Shown here: piece after piece, positions 14,201-27,160 of the stretch
How positions within the stretch are numbered: the stretch's first letter is position 1
How the letters are laid out: each line of letters begins with the position of its first letter
Source of the DNA: Petrolisthes cinctipes
Lineage: Eukaryota > Arthropoda > Malacostraca > Decapoda > Porcellanidae
Assembly: GCA_033782935.1 (NCBI GenBank)
Contig: JAWQEG010001234.1
Location: 2,302,501-2,366,500 of the forward strand
Length of the DNA stretch: 64,000 nucleotides
Reading direction: 5' to 3'
Notes under the pieces: model-generated
The model's input: only the letters and a program-made list of their open reading frames with translations
Databases searched by the model: none
What the model was told of the DNA's origin: nothing
Position numbers and translations under genes: made by a program

Positions 14201-17200
14201 GGTGGTGGGTGTGTGGGTGTCATTACAGTGCTCGGACTGTAAATATCAACAGTCATTCATGGGGTGGTTGGTGCGTGGGTATCATTACAGTGTTTGGACT
14301 AAAAATATCAATAGTCTTTCATGGGGTGGTGGGTGTGTGAGTGTCATTACAGAGCTTGGACTGTAAACATCAACAGTACTTAAAGAGGTAGGTGGGTGTG
14401 TGTGGGTCATTACAGTGCTTAGACTGTAAACATCAACAGTCATTTAAGGGGTGGTAAGTGTGTCCGTGTCATTACAGTGCTTGGACTGTAAATATCAACA
14501 GTCATTCATAGGTTGGTGGGTGAGTGGGTGTCATTTTACTGCTTGGACTGTAAATATCAACAGTCATTTATGGGGTGGTGGGTGTGTGGGTGTCATTATA
14601 TTAATTGGACAGTAATTGTCAACAGTCATTCATGAGGTGGTGGGTGTGTGGGTGTCATTACAGTGCTTGTACTGGAAATATCAAGTCATTCATGGGGTGG
14701 TGGGTCTGTGGGTGTCATTACAGTGCTTGGACTGTAAATATCAACAGTCATTCAAGGGGTGGTGGGTGTGTCGGCGTCATTACATTGTCCGGACTGGAAA
14801 TTTCAAAAGTCATTCATAGGGTGGTGGGTTTGTGAGTGTCATTACAGTGCTTGGACTGTAAATATCAACAGTCATTCAAGGGGTGGGTGGGTGTGTGGGG
14901 GTCATTACAGTGTTTGGACTGTAAATATCAACAGTCACTCATAGAGTGGTGGGTGTGTAGTTGTCATTACAGTGCTTGGACTTGTAATATCAACAGTCAT
15001 TTATGGGGTGGTGGATGTGTGGTTGTCATTTCAGTGCTTGGACTGTAAATATCAATAGTCATTCATGGGGTAGTTGGTGTGTGGGTGTCATTACAGTGCT
15101 TGGACTGTAAATTTAAACTGTCATTTATGGGGTGGTGGTATGTGGGTGTCATTACAGTGGTTGGACTGTAAATATCAAGAGTCATTAATGGGATAGTGGG
15201 TGTATGGGTGTCATTACAGTGAGTGGACTGTAAATATCAACAGTCATTAATGGGGTGGTTTTTGTGAGGGGGTAATTACAGTGCATGGATTGTAAATATC
15301 AACAGTCATTAATAAAGTGGTAGGTGTCATTACCGTGCTTGAACTGCGGACATCAACAATCATATATGGGGTGGTGAGTGTGTCGATGTCATTACAGTGC
15401 TTGGAATGTAAATATCAACAGTCATTCATGGGGTGGTTGGTGCGAGGGTGTCATTACAGTGTTTGGACTGTAAATATCAACAGTGATTCAAGGGGTGGTG
15501 GGTGTGTGGGCATCATTACATTGTCCAGACTGGAAATTTCAAAAGTCATTCATAGGGTGGTGGGTGTGTGAGTGTCATTACAGTGCTTGGACTGTAAATA
15601 TCAACAATCATTCAAGGGGTTGGTGGGTGTGTGGGGGTCATTACAGTGCTTGGATTCTAAATATCAACAGTCATTTATGGGTTGGTAGGTGTGTGGGTGT
15701 CATTACAGTGGTTGGACTGTAAATATCAACAGTCATTCATAGGGTGGTGGGTGTGTGGGTGTCATTACAGTGCATGAACTGTAAATATCAACAGTCATTC
15801 ATAGGATGGTTTGTGTGAGGGGGTAATTACAGTGCATGGACTGTAAATATCAACAGTCATTCATAGGGTGGTGGGTGTCATTACAGTGCATGGACTGTAA
15901 ACATCAACAGTCATATATGGGGTGGTGAGTGTATCTGTGTCATTACAGTGCTTGGAATGTAAATATCAACAGTCATTTATGGGGTGGATGGTGTGTTGGT
16001 GTCATTAGACTGCTTGGACTGTCAATATCAATAGTCATTCATGGGGTGGTGGATGTGTGGGTTTCATTACATTGCTTGGTCTGTAAATATCAACAGTCAT
16101 TCATGGGGTGGTTGGTGTGTTGGTGTCATTACAGTTCTTGGAATGTAAATTTAAACTGTCATTTATGAGGTGGTGGTATGTGGGTGTCATCACAGTGGTT
16201 GGACTGTAAATATCAAGAGTCATTTATAGGGTGGTGGGTGTGTGGGTGTCATTACAGTGCTTGGACTGTAAATATCAACAGTCATTCATGGGATGGTTTG
16301 AATGAGGTGGTAATTACAGTGCATGGACTTTAAATATCAACAGTCATTCATAGGATGGTAGGTGTCATTACAGTGCTTGGACTGTAAACATCAACAGTCA
16401 TATATGGGGTGGTGAGTGTATCGGCGTCATTACAGTGCATGGAATATAAATATCAACAGTCATTTATGGGGTGGTGGGTGTGTTGGTGTCATTAGAGTGC
16501 TTGGACTGTCAATATCAATAGTCATTCATGGGGTGGTGTATGTGTGGGTTTCATTACATTGCTTGGTCTGTAAATATCAACAGTCATTAATGGAATGGTG
16601 GGTGTGTAGGTGTCATTACAGCGCTTGGACTGTAAATATCAACAGTCATTCATAGGGTGGTAGGTGTGTGGGTGTCATTTCATTGCTTTGACTGTAAATA
16701 TCAACAGTCATTCAAGGGCTGGTGGGCGTGTGGGTGTCATTACAGTGTTTGGACTGTAAATATCAACAGTCATTCATGGGGTGGTGGGTGTGATGGTGTC
16801 ATTACATTGCTTGGATTGTAAATATCAACAGTCATTCATGGGGTTGTGGGTGCGTGGGTGTCATTACAGTGCTTGGACTGTAAATATCAACAGTCATTTA
16901 TAGTGTGGTGGGTATGTGGTTGTCATTACAGTGCTTGGACTGGTAATATCAACAGTCATTTATGGGGTGGTGGATGTGTGGGTGTCATTACAGTGCTTAG
17001 ACTGTAAACTTCAACAGTCATATGAGGGGTGGTGAGTGTTTCCGTGTCATTACAGTGCTTGGACTGTAAATATCAACAGTCAATCATAGGGTTGTGGGTG
17101 TGTGGGTATCATTACAGTGCTTGGACTGTTCATATCAACAGTCATTCATGGGGTGATGGGTGTGTGGGTGTTATTACAGTGCTTGGACTATGAATATCAA

Positions 17201-17950
17201 CAGTCATTCATAGGGTAGTTGGTGGGAGGGTGTCATTATAGTGTTTGTGCTGTAAATATCAATATTCATTCATGGGTTGGTGGGTGTGGGTGTCATTACA
17301 GTGATTGGACTGTAAATGTCAACAGTCATTCATGGGGTGGTGGGTGTGTGGGTATCATTACAGTGCTTGGACTATAAATATCAACTGTCATTCATGGGGT
17401 GGTGGGTGTGTAGGTGTAATTACAGCACTTGGACTATAAATATCAACAGTCATTCATGGGGTGGTGGGTGTATGGGTGTCAATACAGTGCTTGGACTGTA
17501 AATATCAAAAGTCATTCATGGGGTAGATTGTGTGTTGGTATCATTACAGTGCTTGGATTGAAAATATCAACAGTCATTTATGGGGTGGTGGTTGTGTGGG
17601 TGTTATTACAGTGTTTGGACTATAAATATCAACAGTCATTCATGGGGTGGTGGGTGTGTGGGTGTCATTATAGTGCTTGGACTGTAAATATCAACAGTCT
17701 TTTATGGGATGGTAGATTTGTGGGTGTCATTACAGTGCTTGGACAGTAAATATCAATAGTCATTCATAAGATGGTGGGTGTGTGGGTGTCATTACAATGC
17801 TTGGACTGTAAATTTAAATTGTCATTTATGAGGTGGTGGTATGTGGGTGTCATTACAGTGGTTGGACTGAAAATATCAACAGTCATTCATGGGGTGGTAT
17901 GTGTGTGGGTGTCATTACAGTGTTTGGACTAAAAATATCAACAGTCATTT
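11263..17950 (+). repeat. Mosaic satellite region with short local duplications
   Basis: Same 62-bp family, with shuffled blocks rather than one clean HOR. About 12,370-12,640 recurs at about 14,100-14,370 (offset 1,730). A four-monomer run marked by TCATATATGG and GACTGTCAATATC occurs near 13,510, 15,910 and 16,397; the last two are 487 bp apart. Variant cores GGAAATTTC and AAATTTAAAC are concentrated here and are rare after 18 kb. No gene or foreign insertion seen. Confidence 0.7.
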
Positions 17951-20900
17951 ATGGGGTGGTGGTTGTGTGGTTGTCATTACAGTGTTTTGACTATAAATAT
18001 CAACTGTCATTAGTGAGGTGGTGGGTGTGTGTGCATCATTACAGTGCTTGGACAGTTAATATCAATAGTCATTTATGGGGTGTTGGGTGTGTGGGTATCA
18101 TTACATTACTTTGACTGTAAATATCAACAGTTATTCATGTGGTCGTGGGTGTGTTGGTATCATTACAGTGGTTGGACTGTAAATATCAACAGTCATTTAT
18201 GGGGTGGTGGGTATGTGGGTGTCATTACAGTGATTGGACTATAAATATCAACAGTCATTCAAGGGGTGGTAGGTGTGTATGTGTCATTAACGTGCTTGAC
18301 CTGTAAATATCAACAGTCATTAATGGGGTGGTGGGTCTCTGGGTGTCATTACAGTGCTTGGACTGTAAATGACAACAGTCATTTAAAAGGGGTGGGTGTG
18401 TGGGTATCAGTACATTGATTGGACTGAAAATATCAATAGTCTTTTATGGGGTGGTAGGTGTGTGGGTGCCATTACATTGATTGGACAGTAAATATCAACA
18501 GTCATTCATGGGGTGGTGGGTGTGTTGGTGTTATTACAGTGCTTGGATTGTAAATATCAACAGTCATTCATTAGTGGTGGGGGTGTGGGTATGATTACAG
18601 TGCTTGGACTGCAAATATTAACAGTCATTAATAGGGTGGGGGTTGTGTGGGTGTCATTACAGTGCTTGGACTTTAAATATCAACAGTCATTCATGGGATG
18701 GTGGGTGTGTAGGTGTCATTACAATGCTTAGACTGTAAATATTAACAGTCATTCATGAGTTGGTGGGTATGTGGGTGTCTTTAAAGTGCTTGGACTGTAA
18801 ATATCAACAGTCATTCATGGGGTGGTGGGTGTGTGGGTGTAATTACAGTGCTTAGACTGTAAATATCAACAGTTATTCATGTGGTCGTGTGTGTGTGGGT
18901 ATCATTACAGTTCTTGGACTATAAATATCAACAGTCATTCAAGGAGTGGTAGGTGTGTATGTGTCATTACAGTGCTTTACCTGGTAAATATCAACAGTCA
19001 TTAATGGGGTGGTGGGTCTAAGGGGGTCAATACAGTGCTTGGAAAGTAAATGTCAACAGTAATTAATAAGGGGTGGGTGTGTGGGTATCATTACACTGCT
19101 TGGACTGAAAATATCAAAAGTCTTTCAAGGGTTGGTAGATGTGTGGGTGCCATTACATTGATAGGACAGTAAATATCAACAGTTATTCATGGGGTTGTGG
19201 GTGTGTTGGTTTAATTACAGTGTTTGTACTGTAAATATCAACTTTCAATCATAGGGTGGTGGGTGTGTGGGTGTCATTACATTGCTTGGGCTGTAAATAT
19301 CAACTGTCATTAATGTTGTGGTGGGTGTGTGGGTGTCATTACAGTGCATGGACTGTAAATATGAACAGTCATTCATGGGTTGATGGATATGTGGGCATCA
19401 TTACAGTGCTTGGACTGTAAATATTAACAGTCATTTATAGTTTGGTTAGTGTGTGGCTGTCATTACGGTGCATTGACTGTAAATATCAACAGGTATTCAT
19501 GAGGTGATGGGTGTGTGTCTGTCATTTCAGTGCTTGGACTGTAAATATCAACAGTCATTCATGGGTTGGTGGGTGTGTGGGTATCATTACAATGCTTGGA
19601 TTGTAAATATCCACCGTCATTCATGGGGTGGTGGGTGTATGGGTGTCATTACAGTGTTTAGACTGTAAATATCAACAGTCATTCTTGAGGTGGTGAGTGT
19701 GCGGGTGTTATTACAGTGCTTGGACTGTAAATATTAACAGTCATTCATGGGGTGGTGGGTGTGTGGGTGTCATTACAGTGCTTGACCTGTAAATATCAAC
19801 AGTCATTTATGGGGTGGTGGGTGTGTGGGTATCATTACAATGCTTGGATTGTAAATATCAACAGTCATTCATGGGGTATTAGGTGTGTAGGTGTCATTAC
19901 AGTGATTGGACTGTAAATATCAACAGTCATTCATGGGATAGTAGGTGTGTGGGTGTCATTACAGTGATTAGACTGTAAATATCAACAGTCATTCATGGGG
20001 TGGTGAGTGTGTTGGTGTAATTACAGTGCTTGGACTGTAAATATCAACTGTCATTTATTTGGTGGTTGGTGTGTGGGGGTCATTACAGTGCTTGAGCTAT
20101 AAATATCAACAGTTATTCATGGGGTGGTTGGTGTGTGGGAGTCATTAAAATGCTTGGATTTTAAATATCAACAGTCATTCATGGGGTGGTGGGTGTGTGG
20201 GTGTCATTACAGTGATTGGAGTGTAAATATCAACAGTCATTCATTGGGTGGTGGGTGTGTGGGTGTCATTACAGTTTCTTTACTGTAAATATCAACAGTC
20301 ATTCATATGGTGGTGGGTGTGTGTGTGTTATTACAGTGCTTGGACTGTAAATATCATCAGTCATTCATGGGGTGGTGGGTGTGTGGGTGTCATTACAGAG
20401 CTTGGACTGTAAATATCAACAGTCATTCAAGGGGTGGTAGGTGTGTGTGTCTCATTACAGTGCTTGGAGTGTAAATATCAACAGTCATTCATGGGGTGGT
20501 GGGTATGTGGGTGTCTTTACAGTGCTTAGAATGTAAATATCAACATTCGTTCATGGGGTGGTAGGTGTGTGGGTGTCAATACACTGATTGGACTGTAAAT
20601 ATCAACAGTCATTCAAGGGGTGGTAGGTGTGTGTGTCTCATTACAGTGCTTAGAGTGTAAATATCAACAGTCATTCATGGGGTGGTGGGTATGTGGGTGT
20701 CTTTACAGTGATTGGACTGTAAATATCAACAGTTATTTAATTAAGGGGTGGTGGGTGTGTGGGTGTCTTTACAGTGCATGGATTGTATATATGGACAGTC
20801 ATTCATGGGTTGAAGAGGCTTGAAAGTTTCAAATCAGTGCTTGGACATTAAATATTAACAGTCATTAATGGTGTGGTGGGTGTGTGGGTATCATTACAAT

Positions 20901-21660
20901 GCTTGGATTGAAAATATCAACAGTCATTCATGGGGTGGCTGGTGTGTGGGTGTCATTACAGTGCTTGGAGTGTAAATATTAACATTCATTCATGGGGTGG
21001 ATGGGTGTGTGGGTGTAATTACAGTGTTTGGACTGTAAATATCAACAGTCATTATGAGGTGGTGTGAGTGTGGGTGTTTTTACAGAGCTTGGACTGTAAA
21101 TATCAACAATCATTCATGGGGTGGTTGGTGTGTGGGTGTCATTACAGTGCTTGGACTGTAAATATCATCTGTCATAATGGGATGGTGGGTATGTGGGTGT
21201 CATTACAGTTCTTGGACTTTAAATATCAACAGTCATTTATGGGGTGGTGGATGTGTGAGTGTCATTACAGTGCTTGGACTAAAATAATTAACTGTCATTC
21301 ATGGGAAAGGTGGGTGTGTGTTGGTGTCATACAGTTCTTGACCTGTAAATATCAACAGTCATTAATGGGGTGGTGGATCTGTGGGTGTCATTAACGTGCT
21401 TGGACTGTAAATATTAACAGTTATTCATGGAGTGTTGGGTGTCATTACATTGCTTGGACTGGAAATATCAATAGTCATTTATAGGGTGGTGGGTATGTGG
21501 GTGTCATTGCAGTGCTTGAACTGTAAATATCAACAGTCATTCATGGGTTGGCGGGTGTGTGGGTGTCATTACAGTACTTGGTCTGTAAATATCAACAGTC
21601 ATTCAAGGGATGGTGGTTGTGTAGGTGTCATTACAGTGTTTTGACTGTAAATATCAACAG
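17951..21660 (+). repeat. HOR-B copy 1, about 3.7 kb
   Basis: Long unit whose monomers recur downstream in the same order: 18,077 with 21,731, 18,121 with 21,961, 18,841 with 22,621, and 20,041 with 23,819. The offset wanders between about 3,650 and 3,970 in near multiples of 62, which shows monomer gains and losses. Its last part (20,812-21,644) matches 26,320-27,158 instead, at offset about 5,507. Boundaries are approximate. Confidence 0.7.
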
Positions 21661-24600
21661 TCATTCATGAGGTGGTGGGTGTGTGTGTATCATTACAGTG
21701 CTTGGACTGTAAATATCAATAGTCATTCATGGGGTGTTGGGTGTGTTGGTATCATTACATTACTTTGACTGTAAATATCATCAGTCATTCATGGGGTGGT
21801 GGGTGTGTGGTTGTCTTTACAGTGCTTGTACTGTAAATATCAACTGTCATTCATGGGGTGATGAGTATGAGGGTGTCATTACAGTGCTTGGACTGAAAAT
21901 ATCAACAGTCATTTATGGGGTGGTGGGTGTGTTGGTGTCATTACAGTGCTTAGACTGTAAATATCAACAGTTATTCATGTGGTCGTGGGTGTGTGGGTAT
22001 CATTACAGGGATTGAACTGTAAATATCAACAGTCATTCATGGGGTGGTGGGTATGTGGTTGTCATTACAGTGATTGGACTATAAATATCAACAGTCATTC
22101 AAGGGGTGGTAGGTGTGTATGTGTCATTACAGAGCTTGACCTATAAATATCAACAGTCATTAATGGGGTGGTGGGTTTGTGGGTGTCATTACAGTGATTG
22201 GACTGTAAATGTCGACAATCATTTATAAGGGGTGGGTGTGTTGGTATCATTACACTAGTTGGACTGAAAATATCAATAGTCTTTTATGGGGTGGTAGGTG
22301 TGTGGGTGCCATTACATTGATTGGACAGTAAATATCAACAGTCATTCATGGGGTGGTGGGTGTGTTGGTGTAATTACAGTGCTTGGACTGTAAATATCAA
22401 CTGTCATTCATGGGGTGGTTGGTGTGTGGGTGTCATTACATTGCTTTGGCTTAAAATATCAACTGTCATTTATGGTGTGGTGGGTGTGTGAGTGTCATTA
22501 CAGTGTTTGGACTGTAAATATCAACAGTCATTCATGGGGTTGTAGGGGTGTGGGTGTGATTACAGTGCTTGGACTGCAAATATCAACAGTCATTCATAGG
22601 GTGGGGATTGTGTGGGTGTCATTACAGTGCTTGGGCTGTAAATATCAACAGTCATTCATGTGGTCGTGGGTGTGTGGGTATCATTACAGTGCTTGGACTA
22701 TAAATATCAACGGTCATTCAAGGGGTGGTAGTTGTGTATGTGTTATTACAGTGCTTGACCTGTAAATATCAACAGTCATTAATGGGGTGGTGGGTATATG
22801 GGTGTCATTACAGTGTTTGGACTGTAAATGTCAACAGTCATTAATAAGGGGTGGGTGTGTGGGTATCATTACACTGCTTGGACTGAAAATATCAAAAGTC
22901 TTTTTGGGGTTGGTAAGTGTGTGGGTGCCATTACATTGATTAGACAGTAAATATCAGCAGTTATTCATGGGGTGGTGGGTGTGTTGGTGTAATTACAGTG
23001 CTTGGACTGTAAATATCAACTGTCATTCATAGGGTGGTGGGTGTGTGGGTGTCATTACATTGCTTGGGCTATAAATATCAACAGTCATTAATGGTGTTGT
23101 GGGTGTGTGGGTGTCATTACAGTGCATGGACTGTAAATATAAACAGTCATTCATGGGTTGATAGATATGTGGGCATCATTACAGTGCTTGGACTGTAAAT
23201 ATTAACAGTCACTTATAGTTTGGTTAGTGTGTGGCTGTCATTATGTTGCATGGACTGTAAATATCAACAGTTATTCATGAGGTGATGGGTGTGTGGCTGT
23301 CATTTCAGTGCTTGGACTGTAAATATCAACAGTCATTCATGGGGTGATGGGTGTGTGGGTATCATTATAATGCTCGGATTGTAAATATCAACACTCATTC
23401 ATGGGGTGGTGGGTGTATGGGTGTCATTACAGTGTTTGGACTGTAAATATCAACAGTCATTCATGAGGTGGTGAATGTGTGGGTGTTATTACAGCGCTTA
23501 GACTGTAAATATCATCAGTCATTCCTGGGGTGGTGGGTGTATGGGTGTCATTACAGTGCTTGGACTGTAAATATCAACAGTCATTCATGGGGTGGTGGGT
23601 GTGTGGGTATCATTACAATGCTTGGATTGTAAATATCAACAGTCATTCATGGGGTGGTAGGTGTGTGGGTGTCATTACAGTGCTTGGACTGTAAATATCA
23701 ACAGTCATTCATGGGATGGTAGGTGTGTGGGTGTCATTACAGTGATTGGACTGTAAATATCAACAGTCATTTATGGGGTGGTGGGTGTGTTGGTGTAATT
23801 GCAGTGCTTGGACGGTAAATATCAACTGTCATTTATTTATTGGTTGGTGTGTGGGGGTCATTACAGTGCTTGGGCTATATATATCAACAGTTATTTATTT
23901 GGTGGTTGGTGTGTGGGTGTCATTACAATGCTTGGATTTTAAATATCAACAGTCATTTATGGGGTGGCGGGTGTGTTGGTGTCATTACAGTGATTGGAGC
24001 GTAAATATCAACAGTCATTCATGGGGTGGTGGGTGTGTGGGTGTCATTACAGTTTTTGGACTGTAAATATCAACGGTCATTCATGTGGTGGTGGGTGTGT
24101 GGGTGTTATTACAGTGCTTGGACTGTAAATATCATCAGTCATTCATGGGGTGATGGGTGTGTGGGTGTCATTACAGATCTTGGACTGTAAATATCAACTG
24201 TCATTCATGTGGTGGTGGGAATGTGGGTGTCATTACAGTGCTTGGAGTGTAAATATCAACAGTCATTCATAGGCTGGTGGGTATGTGGGTGTCATTACAG
24301 TGCTTAGAATGTAAATATCAACATTCGTTCATGGGGTGGTAGGTGTGTGGGTGTCAATACACTGATTGGACTGTAAATATCAACTCTCATTCATGTGGTG
24401 GTTGGAATATGGGTGTCATTACAGTGCTTGGAGTGTAAATATCAACATTCATTTATAGGGTGGTGGGTATGTGGGAGTCATTACAGTGTTTAGAATGTAA
24501 ATATCAACATTCGTTCATGGGGTGGTTGGTGTGTGGGAGTCAATACACTGATTGGACTGTAAATATCAACAGTCATTCAAGGGGTGGTAGGTGTGTGTGT

Positions 24601-27160
24601 CTCATTACAGTGCTTGGAGTGTAAATATCAACAGTCATTCATGGGGTGGTGGGTATGTGGGTGTCTTTACAGTGATTGGACTGTAAATATCAACAGTTAT
24701 TTATGGGGTGGTTGGTGTTTGGGTGTCATTACAGTGCTTGGACTGTGAATATCAACAGTTATTTATGGGGTGGTGTTTGTGTGGGTATCATTAAAGTGCT
24801 TGGACTGTAAAAATCAACAGTCATTTATGGGGTGGTGGGTATGTCGGTGTCATTACAGTGCTTAGAATGTAAATATCAACAGTCTTTCAAGGGGTGGTAG
24901 GTGTGTGGGTGTCATTACCGGGATTGGACTGTAAATATCAACAGTCATTCAAGGGGTGGTAGGTATGTGTGTGTCATTACAGTGCTTGGAGTGTTTATAT
25001 CAACAGTCATTCATGAGGTATTTGGTATTTGGGTGTCTTTACAGTGCTTGGACTGTAAATATCAACAGTCATTTAAGGGATGGTAGGTGTGTGGGTGTCA
25101 AAACAGTGATTGGACTGTAAATATCAACAGTCATTCATGGGGTCGTAGGTGTGTGTGTGTCATTACAGTGCTTGACCTGTAAATATCAACAGTCATTAAT
25201 GGGGTGGTGGGTCTGTGGGTGTCATTACAGTGCTTGGACTGTAAATGTCAACAGTCATTAATACGGGGTATGTGTGTGGGTATCATTACAGTGCTTGGAC
25301 TGAAAATATCAAAAGTCTTTCATGGTGTGGTAGATGTTTGGGTGCCATTACATTGATTGGACAGTAAATATCAACAGTCATTCATGATGTGGTTGGTGTG
25401 TTGGTGTAATTACAGTGCTTGGACTGTAAATATCAACTGTCATTCATGAGGTGGTGGGTGTTTGGGTATCATTACAGTGCTTGGACTGTAAATATCAACA
25501 GTTATTTATGGGGTGGTTGGGGTGTGGGTGTCACTACGGTGCATGGAGTGTAAATATTAACAGTCATTCATGGGGTGGAGGGTGTGAGGGTTTTATTTCA
25601 GTGATTGGACTGTAAATATTAACAGTCATTCATGGGGTTGTTTGTTTGTGGGTATCATTACAATGCTTGGATTGTAAATATCAACAGTCATTCAAGGGGT
25701 GGTATATGTGTGTGTGTCATTACAGTGCTTGACCTGTAAATATCAACAGTCATTAATGGGGTGGTGGGTCTGTGGGTGTCATTACAGTGCTTCGACTGTA
25801 AATGTCAACAGTCATTCATAAGGGGTATGTGTGTGGGTATTATTACAGTGCTTGACCTGTAAATATCAACAGTCATTAATGGGGTGGTGGGTCTGTGGGT
25901 GTCATTACAGTGCTTGGACTGTAAATGTCAACAGTCATTCATAAGTGGTATGTGTTTGGGTATCATTACAGTGCTTGGACAGTAAATATCAACAGTCATT
26001 CATGGGATGGTGGGTGTGTTGGTATAATTTCAGTGCTTGGACTGTAAATATCAACTGTCAACCATGGGATGGTGGGTGTGTGGGTATCATTACATTGCTT
26101 GGGCTGTAAATATCAACAGTCATTCATGGGGTGGTGTGTGTTTGGGTGTCATTACAGTGCATGGACTGTATATATGGACAGTCATTTTTGGGTTGGTGGA
26201 TGTGTGGGCATCATTACAGTGCTTGGAATGTAAATATTAACAGTCATTTTTAGTTTGGTGGGTGTGTGGGTGTCATTACGGTGCATGGACTGTTAATATC
26301 AACAGTCATTCATCGGGTGGAGGGTTTGAAAGTTTCAAATCAGTGATTGTACTTTAAATATTAACAGTCATTCATGGTGTGGTGGGTGTGTGGGTGTCAT
26401 TACAATGCTTGGATTGAAAATATCAACAGTCATTTATATGGTGGCAGGGGTGTGGGTGTCATTACAGTGTTTGGAGTGTAAATATCAACGTTCATTCATG
26501 GGTGGATGGGTGTGTGGGTGTCATTACAGTGTTTGGACTGTAAATATCAACAGTCATAAATGAGGTGGTGTGAGTGTGGGTGTTATTACAGAGCTTGGAC
26601 TGTAAATATCAACAATCATTCATGGGGCGGTGGGTGTGTGGGTGTCATCACAGTGCTTGGACTGTAAATATCAACTGTCATTAATGGGATGGTGGGTATG
26701 TGGGTGTCATTACAGTTCTTGGACTGTAAATATCAGCAGTCATTCATGGGGTGGTGGATGTGTGAGTGTCATTACAGTGCTTGGACTATAATTATTAACT
26801 GTCATTCATGGGAAAGGTGGGTGTGTGTTGGTGTCATTACAGTGCTTGACCTGTAAATATCAACAGTCATTAATGGGATGGTGGATCTGTGGGTGTCATT
26901 ACAGTGCTTGGACTGTAAATATTAACAGTCATTCATGGAGTGGTGGGTTTCATTACAGTGCTTGGACTGGAAATATCAATAGTCATTTATAGGGTGGTGG
27001 GTATGTGGGTGTCAAAGCAGTGCTTGAACTGTAAATATCAACAGTCATTCATGGGGTGGCGGGTGTGTGGGTGTCATTACAGTGCTTGGACTTTAAATAT
27101 CAACAGTCATTCATGGGGTGGTGGGTGTGTGGGTGTCATTACAGTGCTTGGACTGTAAAT
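21661..27160 (+). repeat. HOR-B copy 2, expanded to about 5.5 kb
   Basis: Second copy of HOR-B with extra monomers, mainly between about 24,700 and 26,300. The end matches the end of copy 1 (the frames at 21,432 and 26,940 are close copies). One internal expansion is the tandem reuse of a TGACCTG, GTAAATGTC, CATAAGGGGT monomer trio near 25,160-25,280, 25,730-25,830 and 25,850-25,950. Confidence 0.65.

Noticed and set aside
20815..20840. Apparent foreign palindrome TTGAAAGTTTCAA here and TTTGAAAGTTTCAAA at 26,325-26,339
   Set aside because: Both derive from the normal variant linker GTGAAAGTTTCATTTCAG seen elsewhere in the array, with small changes. They are copied between the two HOR-B units.
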